A stretch of DNA of 64,000 nucleotides, taken from NCBI GenBank assembly GCA_052390415.1, contig JBQTGY010000032.1, positions 1 to 64,000 of the forward strand, written 5' to 3'. A program made the position numbers and the translations under genes. Below are positions 26,757 through 35,838 of this stretch, piece after piece. The notes beneath the pieces are model-generated. The model was given only the letters and a program-made list of their open reading frames with translations, searched no databases and was not told the DNA's origin. This DNA comes from JANNWF01 sp052390415. GTDB taxonomy: Bacteria > Pseudomonadota > Gammaproteobacteria > Xanthomonadales > Xanthomonadaceae. How positions within the stretch are numbered: the stretch's first letter is position 1; each line of letters begins with the position of its first letter.

Positions 26757-27809
26757 TCACCTGAGCGCGCGGGATAGCGCCCCGATATCGAGGGCGGTGT
26801 TGGTCCTTGCGATCGACGCCTCTTGCCCAGTCCCCGAATCCGTCAGCGCGCGGATCGCGTCGATGACTTCCGGAATCACGATGGCTTGGTTGTCGACCAT
26901 GTAAGCGTAGAACAACTCATCACCACGGACCGTGAGCATGTCCTCCCACAGCGCGACCTCGTACAGGTCGTCGCGCGGACGCCCAAGGTCCGCCATGGCC
27001 TCCTTGATGCAGTTGATGGCGACCAAGCCCGCGTCCATGCGCACCAGCGCAATGCGCGGCGTGCTGCGGAACGCAGCGAGAATCTCGTCGCGGCTCGCCG
27101 GCCGCGTCAGCTGCACCGACCAGTAATGCAGATGAGCCAGCGTCTCCGGCACCTTGACGGCCATCGTCACGACGTCGAGCTCAGGATCGACGGTCTGGGC
27201 GTCCGGGCCTTGGTGGCTCGGGATTTCACGCTCGGGAACCAGCGTGTTCATGATGCCCCCCGCGTGGCTTTCCCAGGGGTCGGTAGCGCGGCGCAGCAGC
27301 GTGCCGCGCGCCCGCCCGAGGAGTCCTGTGCGCTTGAGCGCCGAAAGCGTGCGAACGATCGAAGTCGTGTTGCAGGAGACTACGCGCGTGGCATCGCGGC
27401 CGACGGCGCTGGCGTAGGAAACTTCGGCAACGAACGAATGACCGGTGACCGAATGCTTCTCACCCCCCTGGACGATGAACCGGGTCCCGCGCTCACGGTA
27501 CCGTTCGGCGTTCTTGGCAGCGATCCCTTTCGGCGTGCAGTCCACAATCACATCTGCGTCCTGCAGCAGGTCGTCGAGCGCGCCGGCAATGTCGAATCCA
27601 GCCTCGCGCATTGCGGCCACACGCTCGTCGACGGCGGCGAAGAGCGGGTAGCCTTTCGCCTGCGCCGTACGCAGTCGCCAGCTGGTGTCGAGGTCGGCGA
27701 TGCCCAGCAACTGCATGTCGGGCTGGCGTACAACGGCGTCTGCGACCCGCTTTCCAATCACCCCATAGCCATTGACTGCAACGCGGATTCTCCGTGATTC
27801 GGTGGTCAT
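26757..27809 (-). CDS. Type II (archaeal-type) glyceraldehyde-3-phosphate dehydrogenase
   Basis: A 350-residue enzyme. It starts at an ATG with AGGAGTTGAGG. The Rossmann motif VAVNGYGVIGKRVADAV is at residues 9-25, and the catalytic Cys is in VVSCNTTSIVRTL near 142. Length, sequence and the ATDPWESHAGGIMNTL segment fit the archaeal-type phosphorylating GAPDH rather than the common bacterial GapA. It oxidises glyceraldehyde 3-phosphate to 1,3-bisphosphoglycerate with NAD(P). It is a second-type GAPDH here, near the phosphoketolase-like gene whose reaction releases glyceraldehyde 3-phosphate. Confidence 0.9.
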   Translation of the reverse strand: MTTESRRIRVAVNGYGVIGKRVADAVVRQPDMQLLGIADLDTSWRLRTAQAKGYPLFAAVDERVAAMREAGFDIAGALDDLLQDADVIVDCTPKGIAAKNAERYRERGTRFIVQGGEKHSVTGHSFVAEVSYASAVGRDATRVVSCNTTSIVRTLSALKRTGLLGRARGTLLRRATDPWESHAGGIMNTLVPEREIPSHQGPDAQTVDPELDVVTMAVKVPETLAHLHYWSVQLTRPASRDEILAAFRSTPRIALVRMDAGLVAINCIKEAMADLGRPRDDLYEVALWEDMLTVRGDELFYAYMVDNQAIVIPEVIDAIRALTDSGTGQEASIARTNTALDIGALSRALR

Positions 27810-27813
27810 GTCC

Positions 27814-28332
27814 TCAACTCCTGTCGTCGATTGGCGGCTGATGTCTCGGTGGCTCATTCGTGTCGCCCGCAACCGGCCGCATGTGCGACCAGAACCCACG
27901 CCGCGCCCACCAGAATCCGGCTATGGGCAGGATTAGCCACTGCAAGACCGGACTCAATCCCGTACCAAGAAGCGGCAGGCGCGGCATCGCGTCGCTGTAG
28001 GCCCAGCTTTGCCGTATCTCGATATTGAGCCACTCGCTGAATAGCGTGTAGGCCAGGCCAAAGGCCACAGCGAGTGCGGCGACCCGCGCGTAGTGCTGCT
28101 GTGGCCATGCGCGGTTGCCAGCGAGAGCCGCAGCAAGCGCGAGGCTGCCGGCGGTGATCAGCCAATCACCCACGCTGCAGTGCAAGGCAGCAAAGCCGAT
28201 CTCGGCGCGAGTACCGGTCTCCCACAGCGTGTAGAGCGGCATCTGGGCGAATTCCCAGGCGACGCTTGCCGGCACCATCAACAAGAAGTAACGGCCGACG
28301 ACGCTGCGCGCGGTCCTTTTGAAAATCTTCAT
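27814..28332 (-). CDS. Four-helix membrane protein, paralogue of the protein at 42260
   Basis: A 172-residue integral membrane protein with helices at about 13-30, 50-72, 84-105 and 130-150. Conserved features are WEFAQMPLYTLW, HCSVGDWLI, FSEWLNI and PRLPLLGTGLSPVLQW. All four blocks recur in the protein at 42260-42784, so the two are paralogues of one uncharacterised family. The conserved Glu, His-Cys and Glu-Trp within or beside helices could bind a metal or haem (inference). It is 4 bases upstream of the GAPDH gene and likely co-transcribed. Confidence 0.8.
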   Translation of the reverse strand: MKIFKRTARSVVGRYFLLMVPASVAWEFAQMPLYTLWETGTRAEIGFAALHCSVGDWLITAGSLALAAALAGNRAWPQQHYARVAALAVAFGLAYTLFSEWLNIEIRQSWAYSDAMPRLPLLGTGLSPVLQWLILPIAGFWWARRGFWSHMRPVAGDTNEPPRHQPPIDDRS

Positions 28333-28498
28333 GCCAGATCCCTGCGGAATCGATGGCGTCGAAACGGGCCGGTCGGCCTGAGTGCGATAGAGCGCAGATG
28401 CTGGAGATCAGCGCGGCTCCGTGGTTTCTCCGTCCCTGGCATGCCGTGGCGGCCGAAGCGATCGACTTCCGGGCTCAACGTTGGCTGCGAACTCGCCA

Positions 28499-29158
28499 TT
28501 AGGGCAGCGTCGGACTATCCGTTCGCAGCGTGCGACGCGCACCGCGAAAATGCAGGTACACGATCACGCTCAAGATTGCAGCAAAGAAGCACCACATCGA
28601 AATCAAGGTCGCTGCGTGAATCGCGTATGCCAGGAAAAACGTCCCCAGCGAGGCGGCGCCAAACCACCGAATCATGTGGTGACTGGACAACAAGCTGCTG
28701 GCGCAGGTTGCGATCAAATACCCGGACATCACCGGGGCGATGTAGAAATGCGGCGAGTCATACACGAGGTGCTGGCCGAGGACGTGCACGACGATTGGAA
28801 AGCGAATCAGGTTGTAAAGCAGGTACCCGCCCACGGCGAGGCCAACCATCTGGGTACCCCAGATCGCACGTTGGCGCCACCCGTACGGCTCGAGCAAGCC
28901 GACGGCGAGCGGCACGAATATCGGCCACAACACGTGCGAGAACAGCGAGTATCCCATCGACCAGCCCCCCTCGATGGTCGTCCCACCAGCGCCCAGCACT
29001 AGCCAGATCACGCCTTCGAGCCCTTGCTGCAGGCCAAACAACAGCGGAATCGCGGCGAAAGGCCATTCGGAACGGTGCGAGGTCAAGCGCAACGCGGCGA
29101 TGCCAACTCCCGTCAGCACGGTGGCGGCGATGAAGCTCGCAGGCGCGGAAAAGCACAT
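28499..29158 (-). CDS. DUF6629-like membrane protein
   Basis: A 219-residue protein starting MCFSAPASFIAATVLTG, the hallmark N-terminus of DUF6629, with seven or so hydrophobic helices. Conserved points include GLQQGLEGVIWL and the HHMIRWFG segment. The ATG at 29158 has GGGAGA before it; an in-frame extension upstream is rejected because it lacks both. Function unknown. It lies between the acetate kinase gene and the four-helix membrane protein on the same strand. Confidence 0.8.
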   Translation of the reverse strand: MCFSAPASFIAATVLTGVGIAALRLTSHRSEWPFAAIPLLFGLQQGLEGVIWLVLGAGGTTIEGGWSMGYSLFSHVLWPIFVPLAVGLLEPYGWRQRAIWGTQMVGLAVGGYLLYNLIRFPIVVHVLGQHLVYDSPHFYIAPVMSGYLIATCASSLLSSHHMIRWFGAASLGTFFLAYAIHAATLISMWCFFAAILSVIVYLHFRGARRTLRTDSPTLP

Positions 29159-29314
29159 CGAACTATCTCCCGACGAATGACATGAGTAGCGCTTGATTCG
29201 GTGCAAGTGCACGCATGCCACGACGCTGCGCAACCGCTTTTGGCGGGAGGCGGACGCCGCCCGTCCCAGTGTGCGCGTCGGGTGGCGATCGATCGGTGGG
29301 GCGGGCGCCGTCGC

Positions 29315-30520
29315 TCATGGCGAAGCCGCCGCATCGTCGTCCTGCCAGGCCAACGCTGCGTGGGCGAGTTCCCATTCCTCATCCACCGTCACCACCCACA
29401 CCCGTACCCGCGAGCCTATCGCCTCGATTCGGGTCGCATTTTCCTCGTTTGCGCGAGCGTCAATGTTCACGCCCAGCCATGCCAACCGCTCGCCGATTTC
29501 GGCGCGCACAGGGGCAGCATGGGATCCCACCCCGCCGGAGAACACGAGGTCTTCGAGGCCACCCGCGCTCGTGGCCATGCTTGCGATACCCTGGGCCACA
29601 CGGAGAGTAAACACGTCGATCGCCAGTTGGGCCGGTTTGGTTTCGTCAGCGAGCAGACGGCGCATGTCCCCGCTGATGCCAGAGAGTCCCAACAAGCCAC
29701 TGCGCCCGCTCAGTTCGGCCTCGACGGCATCCACCTCGCCCCCCGCCTCACGAATGAGGTGCAGCACGACGCCGGGATCGAGGCTGCCGGAGCGGGTGGC
29801 CATGGGAACCCCGTCCAGCGGCGTGAGGCCCATTGTGGTGTCGACGCTGTGGCCGCCGCGTACTGCGCACAGGCTGGCACCACCGCCCAAGTGCGCCAGC
29901 ACAACCGGAGCGGAAGCCGTGCTAGGCGAGGACCTGCAAAGCTGGCGGTACGCGGACTGGAACGCGAGTCCGTGAAACCCATAACGCTCCACGCCCGCCG
30001 CGCGCCAACGCCCCGGCAGCGCCAAAGTGCGGCTCTCGGCGGCCAAGGTACGGTGCCAGCTGGTGTCGAAGACGCCAAGGGCGCCGGCTCTCGGCCAGCG
30101 CGTCGAGGCCGCTGCGGCGAGGGCCAGGGCGGGCGCCTGATGCAGGGGCGCCCACGCGCTGAGCGCACCCAATGCGTGTCGCGCATCGACGTCCAGGCGT
30201 TGAGGCGCGTCGCGCGTCCCCCCGTGCACGATGCGATGAGCCACCAGAAAAGGGTTCGCACCCCGTGACGGTGCGGCCTCGGCGACCTGATCGAGCAAAG
30301 CGGACCATGTCTCGTCCGAAGCGATCGGTGGCGATCTGAATGAGTCATCTTCACGGAATGCAGGCAAAGGAACGGCGATACGTGACAAGAGCGCGAAGTC
30401 GTCCGACCTTGCCTCTGATTCTCCCATCGAGAACCATGCGGCCTTGAGCGTCGACGAGCCCAGGTTCAGCGCGACGCCGAGCCGAGGCAGACGATGCGCA
30501 ATACGCAGTGCGCGGGGCAT
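29315..30520 (-). CDS. ackA: Acetate kinase family protein
   Basis: A 401-residue enzyme that interconverts acetyl phosphate and ATP with acetate. It has LNLGSSTLKAAWF near residue 18, VHGGTRD, VFDTSWHRTL, YGFHGLAF, and the nucleotide loop VLAHLGGGASLCAV, all AckA family marks. GVPMATRSGSLDPGVV follows. The start at 30520 has no good ribosome site but is 13 bases after the phosphoketolase-like stop, so coupling is possible. It would capture ATP from acetyl phosphate made by that enzyme. Family members can also act on propionate or butyrate. Confidence 0.9.
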   Translation of the reverse strand: MPRALRIAHRLPRLGVALNLGSSTLKAAWFSMGESEARSDDFALLSRIAVPLPAFREDDSFRSPPIASDETWSALLDQVAEAAPSRGANPFLVAHRIVHGGTRDAPQRLDVDARHALGALSAWAPLHQAPALALAAAASTRWPRAGALGVFDTSWHRTLAAESRTLALPGRWRAAGVERYGFHGLAFQSAYRQLCRSSPSTASAPVVLAHLGGGASLCAVRGGHSVDTTMGLTPLDGVPMATRSGSLDPGVVLHLIREAGGEVDAVEAELSGRSGLLGLSGISGDMRRLLADETKPAQLAIDVFTLRVAQGIASMATSAGGLEDLVFSGGVGSHAAPVRAEIGERLAWLGVNIDARANEENATRIEAIGSRVRVWVVTVDEEWELAHAALAWQDDDAAASP

Positions 30521-30533
30521 TATGAAAAGCCAG

Positions 30534-33008
30534 TCACGACGCAGTTTCCGCGGTCCGCCACAATGCTGTCGGGTCGCCTTCCCCGCGCACCGCTGCGAAC
30601 TCGTCTGGGGTCAGCCAGTCGGTCACGGGATGCTGCATAACATCGGCGGCTGCGGCGACCGCGTGCGCCCACGTACAGCGATTGGCGAACAACAGACCAT
30701 TCACGTCGAGCGTGCCGCCGCGGTTGATAAAGCCCAGCGCCCGTGTGGTGCGCGGACCTGTATCGATCCGGCGCAGTGCGCCCAGGTAGGCGTCCGGCCG
30801 CGTGTGGGTCAGGAACACGCGTGGCGTCGCGGACGGGAAATGGCGCAGAAGTTCGGTATCGGACAGCACATAGGCGGCCTCCCGTTCATCGCGTCCGCTG
30901 CGTAACCGACCCGGCTCACCCACGTAGACCACGCCCACGGCGATGCCGGCCGCACGCAATCGGGCTTCGGCGCGCAGCACTTCGCCCAGTTGGTAGGCGC
31001 CGGTCGCCGCCAGGATCACCGCCGCGGACTGCGCTTCGCCGTGCAGCCACACCCGCCCACGGGCACCCAGCGCACGGGCCTGGGTCGGCGACACCCGGTT
31101 TGGCACCTCGCGCTTGGGCACGATCAGCGCGGTGATCGTGCCAAGGCCCTGAACGCTGTGCGACAACGCTGCCATGGCGCTGTTGGCATCGGCCGGGAAG
31201 CACACCCGGGCGACATCCGCCATTTCACCCAACCAGGCCTCGGCGAGGGTTGGATCCTGATGTGACTGCTCGTTCTTGGCGTTCTCCCAGGTGTGCGAGG
31301 TCAGCACCACTGGTACCCCCAACCAGCCTGGCGGCCGGTCTGCTTCGGCAAGATGGCGGCTGAAAATGATTTCCTGGCGCATCGCACCGAGCATCTTGGG
31401 CGCGAAGGCTTCGTAGGTGACCACCAGGTTCAGGCCACCCTTGTTGGCCAGCGCGGCGCAGACCACGGCCTCCTCATTGAGCGCGGTAATGACCCCGCCG
31501 ACGCGCGACTCGGACACACCTACCTCCGGGCTGTGCACCCGGTGTTGGAGCAGGTCGAGCGTGGCATCGAGTTTGTTGCTGCGCAGTTCGTCTGGATTGC
31601 CCACGCGCGGCCGCAACGTGGGATTGGCCCGGACCAGGCGCACGAAGTGGCCGTCGATCGCTACCATCGGCGAGCTGATCGTGCCGGGCGCCAGCCACGC
31701 AGGCTCGGGCAGGACAGGCGGGGGCACTTGGCGGGTGGCCAGTGCGTGGTCGCGCTCTCGCGGCCGGCCCTGCGCGTCGTGCGTCGTCAGTTCGGTGACC
31801 GCGGCCAGCAGCTCCTGCAGCGGCACGTGCAGCGGCGCGCAGCCAGCATTGAACTGGTTCCGCGCCTCCGCGTCCCGCGCAGGGTTGCCGGCCAGTGGCA
31901 GGTTGTGTGCGGCGTTGGTGCCTGCACCGGGAAAGCCGAATCCCTTGATGGTTTCAGCGATGCCGTAGCGCAATGGAATTCGATGGTCGCTATCGGGGCT
32001 GGCCGCTGCGGCCTCGGTGCAGGCGCGCAGGCGCGACTCGATGATGTGAATGCCCCAGGCCAGACTGGCGGGATCACGGCCATCCAAAGGAATCGGTTCG
32101 AACCCGTTCAATCGCAAGTGGCGGTAGAGCCAATCCTCGCCTCCCTGCTGGGCGATCTGGCTGCGCTGCTCGATGCGCCGTCCGTTGAGCACCATGATGG
32201 GCGCGACCAAGCCCGAATCGTCTGGCCGCCACCAGCGCGGAGTCCAGTCACCGCCGCGTTGCTCCTCGAATGCGCCATCGCTGAGAAAGGCGACCAGCCG
32301 CTCGCCCGGAAGCGGCGCGTGCACGTACTGCAGTTCGGCAAAGCCCAGGTAGCCGCCTTCCAGCATGCCACCGGCGGTGTGGGCATTGACATGTGAGCCC
32401 AGTGGCGAGGCCGGCCGGCCCTCGGAAGTCAGCGCGTAGGAGTAGAAGTCGCCGGCGAAGCGCGACAGACGTTCATCATCCAAGCCATACCGCGCGGCGT
32501 GCGCGGGAGTCATGTTGTCGACGATCAGGTTGAGCGCATCGATCGCCGCCACGCAATGACCCTGGCCCATCATCCACGCGCGGGTGACGCCATCAAGTGC
32601 ATTCATCGCAAGGTAGCCGGCGTAGGCCGGCACCATGTTGAGTGCGCCGCCGGTATGACCCTCCGGCTGCAGCTTGAAGTCCTCGGCGTCCAGTGCCCGC
32701 CCGTCCAGTCTTACGCGCCGCGCATAGGTCATGTGTGCCACCAGCCACATGCCGGCACTGGCAACGCGGTCGGCCGCCTGCAGTCGGCGGTAACCGGTTG
32801 CTGTGTCCGGCAACGCGCCGGTTGCGACCAGTTCATCGAGCATGGCCCGCACGCGAAGCTGGGTCAGCGGCGTGTGCACGATCACACCGTAGCCCGCGGC
32901 CCAACGCGCGAATGCCGTGTCGGTCTGCGCGTAAAGCGTCGCCAGCTGCTCAACGCGGTGATTGTCGATCGCGCTCAAGGCGCCGGCAGAACAGGTCAGG
33001 TCGTTCAT
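30534..33008 (-). CDS. Divergent phosphoketolase-like TPP enzyme
   Basis: An 824-residue TPP-dependent enzyme of the size of XFP phosphoketolases, which split xylulose 5-phosphate or fructose 6-phosphate into acetyl phosphate plus an aldose phosphate. Related blocks are LGSHVNAHTAGGMLEGGYLG, FLSDGAFEEQRGGDW (TPP loop), KGFGFPGAGTNAAHNLPL, SHTWENAKNEQSHQDP, and GFINRGGTLDVNGLLFANR. They differ at many points from the classical XFP signatures (for example SDGAFEEQRGG against GDGEAETGP), so the substrate should not be assumed. Acetate kinase follows directly, which supports acetyl phosphate as product. PRPP synthetase lies 14 bases upstream. Confidence 0.85.
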   Translation of the reverse strand: MNDLTCSAGALSAIDNHRVEQLATLYAQTDTAFARWAAGYGVIVHTPLTQLRVRAMLDELVATGALPDTATGYRRLQAADRVASAGMWLVAHMTYARRVRLDGRALDAEDFKLQPEGHTGGALNMVPAYAGYLAMNALDGVTRAWMMGQGHCVAAIDALNLIVDNMTPAHAARYGLDDERLSRFAGDFYSYALTSEGRPASPLGSHVNAHTAGGMLEGGYLGFAELQYVHAPLPGERLVAFLSDGAFEEQRGGDWTPRWWRPDDSGLVAPIMVLNGRRIEQRSQIAQQGGEDWLYRHLRLNGFEPIPLDGRDPASLAWGIHIIESRLRACTEAAAASPDSDHRIPLRYGIAETIKGFGFPGAGTNAAHNLPLAGNPARDAEARNQFNAGCAPLHVPLQELLAAVTELTTHDAQGRPRERDHALATRQVPPPVLPEPAWLAPGTISSPMVAIDGHFVRLVRANPTLRPRVGNPDELRSNKLDATLDLLQHRVHSPEVGVSESRVGGVITALNEEAVVCAALANKGGLNLVVTYEAFAPKMLGAMRQEIIFSRHLAEADRPPGWLGVPVVLTSHTWENAKNEQSHQDPTLAEAWLGEMADVARVCFPADANSAMAALSHSVQGLGTITALIVPKREVPNRVSPTQARALGARGRVWLHGEAQSAAVILAATGAYQLGEVLRAEARLRAAGIAVGVVYVGEPGRLRSGRDEREAAYVLSDTELLRHFPSATPRVFLTHTRPDAYLGALRRIDTGPRTTRALGFINRGGTLDVNGLLFANRCTWAHAVAAAADVMQHPVTDWLTPDEFAAVRGEGDPTALWRTAETAS

Positions 33009-33022
33009 CGGGACTCACAGTC

Positions 33023-33973
33023 TCAGGACGGATCAGGTCGGTTCGGGAAGGACGCCGGGCTCGGCGGAGCGTCGTGCCGAGCACGCTCGGTCAGCAACGC
33101 GTCGCAGGCGGCGGCCAAAAACGGCGCGACCGAGATGGCGTTGGTCGGGTGCGGGATCGTGTTCGTGCTGACTACGCGCTGCGCGCCTGCGGCGAGCAAA
33201 TTGCCGTGGGCGTCGTCGGAGAACACTGCGTGCGTCACCAGGCAGGTCGCCGGTGCCAGCCCGAGTCCTGACAGGTGCTTCAAGGTTTCGAGCATGGTGT
33301 GGCCCGAGGACACGATGTCGTCGACCACCACCGGGGTGCGGCCGCGGGCCACGACAGCGTCGGGCAGGCTGACGCTGACGGAGCGGTCGCCTTGCCGAGT
33401 TTTGGCCAGAACCTGGTACGGCACGTCGGCACGGGCCGCGATGTCGGCGACCCATTGCGCGCTCTCGCTGTCGGGGCCGATGAGGATTGCATCGGGCACG
33501 TGGTCCCGCACCCAGGCAGCTATCGCCGGCGCGGCGGCCACGTTACGTGCGGGGATGGAAAACAGCCGATCCAGGCTGGGGTTGCGATGCAGGTGGGGAT
33601 CGACCGTCACCAGCCAGTCCACGCTCTGTTCCAGGAATCGGGCAAACAATGGGGCACTGATCGCCTCGCCGGGGTGAAAGCGCGTGTCCTGCCGCATGTA
33701 GGCCAAGTAGGGCGCGATCAGGCCGACCGAACGGGCACCGAACTCGCGAGCAGTCTCCGCGGCAAAGCGCAACGCCAGCGCCGTGCTGTCGGGACGGCGC
33801 AGCCCGGCCAGCAGCAGCACATCGGCGTCGGCCAGATCGGCGTCAAGCGTGACCAGCGATTCGCCATCTGGGAAACGGCGCCACCCCAGCGCGCCCAACC
33901 GTGCGCCCAGCGATGGCGCCAGCTCCGCCCCGAGGGCCTGCAGCTCCGGGAATGCAAGCAGTACGCGGCTCAT
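33023..33973 (-). CDS. prs: Ribose-phosphate pyrophosphokinase, divergent
   Basis: A 316-residue enzyme of the PRPP synthetase family that transfers pyrophosphate from ATP to ribose 5-phosphate. It has the two-domain layout, with RRFPDGES near the N-terminus, YLAYMRQDTRFHPGEAIS (flexible-loop region), TVDPHLHRN, and the PRPP loop PVVVDDIVSSGHTM. The usual bacterial DLHAGQIQGFF is replaced by DPHLHRNPSLDRLF, so it is distinct from the housekeeping enzyme. It overlaps the DUF5676 gene by 4 bases and lies next to the AMP phosphorylase and phosphoketolase-like genes. It could also run in reverse to feed ribose 5-phosphate into that route (inference). Confidence 0.88.
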   Translation of the reverse strand: MSRVLLAFPELQALGAELAPSLGARLGALGWRRFPDGESLVTLDADLADADVLLLAGLRRPDSTALALRFAAETAREFGARSVGLIAPYLAYMRQDTRFHPGEAISAPLFARFLEQSVDWLVTVDPHLHRNPSLDRLFSIPARNVAAAPAIAAWVRDHVPDAILIGPDSESAQWVADIAARADVPYQVLAKTRQGDRSVSVSLPDAVVARGRTPVVVDDIVSSGHTMLETLKHLSGLGLAPATCLVTHAVFSDDAHGNLLAAGAQRVVSTNTIPHPTNAISVAPFLAAACDALLTERARHDAPPSPASFPNRPDPS

Positions 33974-34239
33974 GGGTTGCGCGTGCCGCCCAAGCGGCGG
34001 GAAAGCAGGTTATGGATCCAGGCGAACCCTCCGCCCAGATAAAGCCCCCAGAGAAGGCTTTCCGCCAGTCCAAGGAAGAACGCGGCGGGACTGATCCATT
34101 CGAAGCCCGGGAGCACGGCCTCCAGCAGAGCTTGCATGTGGAAGCGCTCGGGTGTCACAAGACCGAACGCGACACACAGCACGAAGCTCAGCGCCAGAAA
34201 CAGCGCGGCGGAGGAAGCGATCAACTTGATGTTCAGCAT
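33970..34239 (-). CDS. DUF5676-like small membrane protein
   Basis: An 89-residue protein with two helices (ASSAALFLALSFVLCVAFGL and AAFFLGLAESLLWGLYLGGGF). The central FHMQALLEAVLPGFEWISP and the helix GLAESLLWGLYLG fit DUF5676, a short family often found next to metal resistance or stress genes. The ATG at 34239 is chosen because it begins the first helix; the longer frame is not supported. Its end overlaps the prs start by 4 bases. Function unknown. Confidence 0.78.
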   Translation of the reverse strand: MLNIKLIASSAALFLALSFVLCVAFGLVTPERFHMQALLEAVLPGFEWISPAAFFLGLAESLLWGLYLGGGFAWIHNLLSRRLGGTRNP

Positions 34240-34323
34240 GGTGGTGTTCTCCTTTGGATGCCAACCAGCGAGGGGATGTGCGCAACGATTTCGACCTGGC
34301 AAGCGGTTTGGCCGGTGGTCCTA

Positions 34324-35838
34324 CTACGCTTCTGTAATGGTGATGATGTTCGGGTGTGCGGCGACGTATTCCAGTGCATAGCGCAACTCGCCGACGGTTT
34401 GCGCGTGTACTTGAAACAGCGGAGCACCGACCGGGATCGGATCGCCGATCCGCAACGTGATTGCAAGTCCGGCGACGGCGCTCATCGGGGCACCGGCCAG
34501 TTTTGCGACCTTTGCCAGACGCCGGTTGTCGATGGCGCGTACCCAGCCGGATCGAGGTGCCGGGACGTCGGCGCGGTGCTCGGCCGCGCCGGGTTCAGTG
34601 AAGCCGCCCTGCGCCTCGCAGATCGCGTAGAACTTCGCCAGCGCACGCCCAGAGGCCAAGGCCTGCCTTGCCAGATCAAGGCCGGTTCCGCGGTGCGCTC
34701 CGGGTGCCAGGTCCAGCAAGGCGCCCGCCACAGCCAGCGCCCGGTCACGCAAGTCCGCAGGTGCCCCGGCCTCCCCACGCAGCACGGCGAGAACGTCGTG
34801 GGCCTCGAGCGCCGGACCGATGCCAATGCCCACCGGCTGTCGTCCGTCGGAGCGGAGCACGGACAATTGCAAGCCCAGCGCCGTACCCGTGGCCAACAGG
34901 CGGTCCGTCAGGGTGGACGCAGCGGCGTCGGAGCGGACCTTGGCGGTTGCTCCTACCGGCATATCGATCAGAACGTGGCTGGCGCCGGCCGCGACTTTCT
35001 TGGACAGAACACTGGCCACCAACTGGCCGTCACTGTCGAAGTCCAGTGGTCGTTCGACCCGGATCAGCACGTCGTCCGCCGGGCTCAATCGCACATTGCC
35101 GCCCCAGACCACGCAACCGCCTTCGCGCTCGACCACGCGCCGCATAGCGGCCAGATCGAGCGCCACCGGGGTCATTACCTCCATCGTGTCGGCGGTGCCG
35201 GCCGGTGAGGTGATAGCGCGTGACGATGTCTTGGGAATGCGATGCCCCAAGGCGGCAATGATCGCGACCACGATGGGCGTTGTCCGATTGCCCGGCAGGC
35301 CGCCCACACAATGCTTGTCCAGCACCGGGCCGTCGCCCCAGTCCAAGGTCTCCCCGACCGCCACCATGGCGCGCGTCAGCGACAGCGTTTCATGCACATC
35401 CAAACGATCGCCGGCGCAGGCGGTGACGAACGCCGCCAGTTCAATATCCGACAGCTGGTTCGCCACCGTATCGCGCATCAGGGCCAGGCAGGCGTCGTCA
35501 TCCAGGCGTGCGCCGAATACTTTGGCGCGCAAGGCCCCGGCCGACGCCGGCGGATCGGCATGGTGAAACGTGGCACAGGCATGCTCATCCGGCGACGCCG
35601 CGCGCCAGGCGGCCTCGGATAGCGCGACTTCGTCGATCGCCAGATGATCCCCGGTGACCACGTTCAGGGTCGCGGTCACCTGCCGATCACCCACCGTCAT
35701 CCGCACGCGAGTGAGCGCTTTGAAGCCCTCCGCCCGGCACACCGCACAGTCGCGATGCATGTACACCACAGGCTGCTGGTAGGTATCGATGCCGGCGCGA
35801 ATCACACGCAGCCGGATATGCGGATGCTCGGCGGCCAT
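34324..35838 (-). CDS. AMP/thymidine phosphorylase family protein
   Basis: A 504-residue phosphorylase. The ATG at 35838 overlaps the stop of the upstream gene by one base (TGATG). An N-terminal extension of about 85 residues precedes the phosphorylase core, the layout of archaeal-type AMP phosphorylase rather than DeoA. DKHCVGGLPGNRTTPIVVAI and PKTSSRAITSPAGTADTMEV are the phosphate and nucleoside binding signatures. The archaeal enzyme releases the base from AMP, CMP or UMP with phosphate to give ribose 1,5-bisphosphate. Neither a ribose-1,5-bisphosphate isomerase nor RuBisCO is present in the window, so the product's fate here is open. Confidence 0.88.
   Translation of the reverse strand: MAAEHPHIRLRVIRAGIDTYQQPVVYMHRDCAVCRAEGFKALTRVRMTVGDRQVTATLNVVTGDHLAIDEVALSEAAWRAASPDEHACATFHHADPPASAGALRAKVFGARLDDDACLALMRDTVANQLSDIELAAFVTACAGDRLDVHETLSLTRAMVAVGETLDWGDGPVLDKHCVGGLPGNRTTPIVVAIIAALGHRIPKTSSRAITSPAGTADTMEVMTPVALDLAAMRRVVEREGGCVVWGGNVRLSPADDVLIRVERPLDFDSDGQLVASVLSKKVAAGASHVLIDMPVGATAKVRSDAAASTLTDRLLATGTALGLQLSVLRSDGRQPVGIGIGPALEAHDVLAVLRGEAGAPADLRDRALAVAGALLDLAPGAHRGTGLDLARQALASGRALAKFYAICEAQGGFTEPGAAEHRADVPAPRSGWVRAIDNRRLAKVAKLAGAPMSAVAGLAITLRIGDPIPVGAPLFQVHAQTVGELRYALEYVAAHPNIITITEA

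Noticed and set aside
29196..29209. TTGATTCGGTGCAA upstream of the DUF6629 gene as an FNR box
   Set aside because: The second half site has two mismatches, so it is too weak to list.
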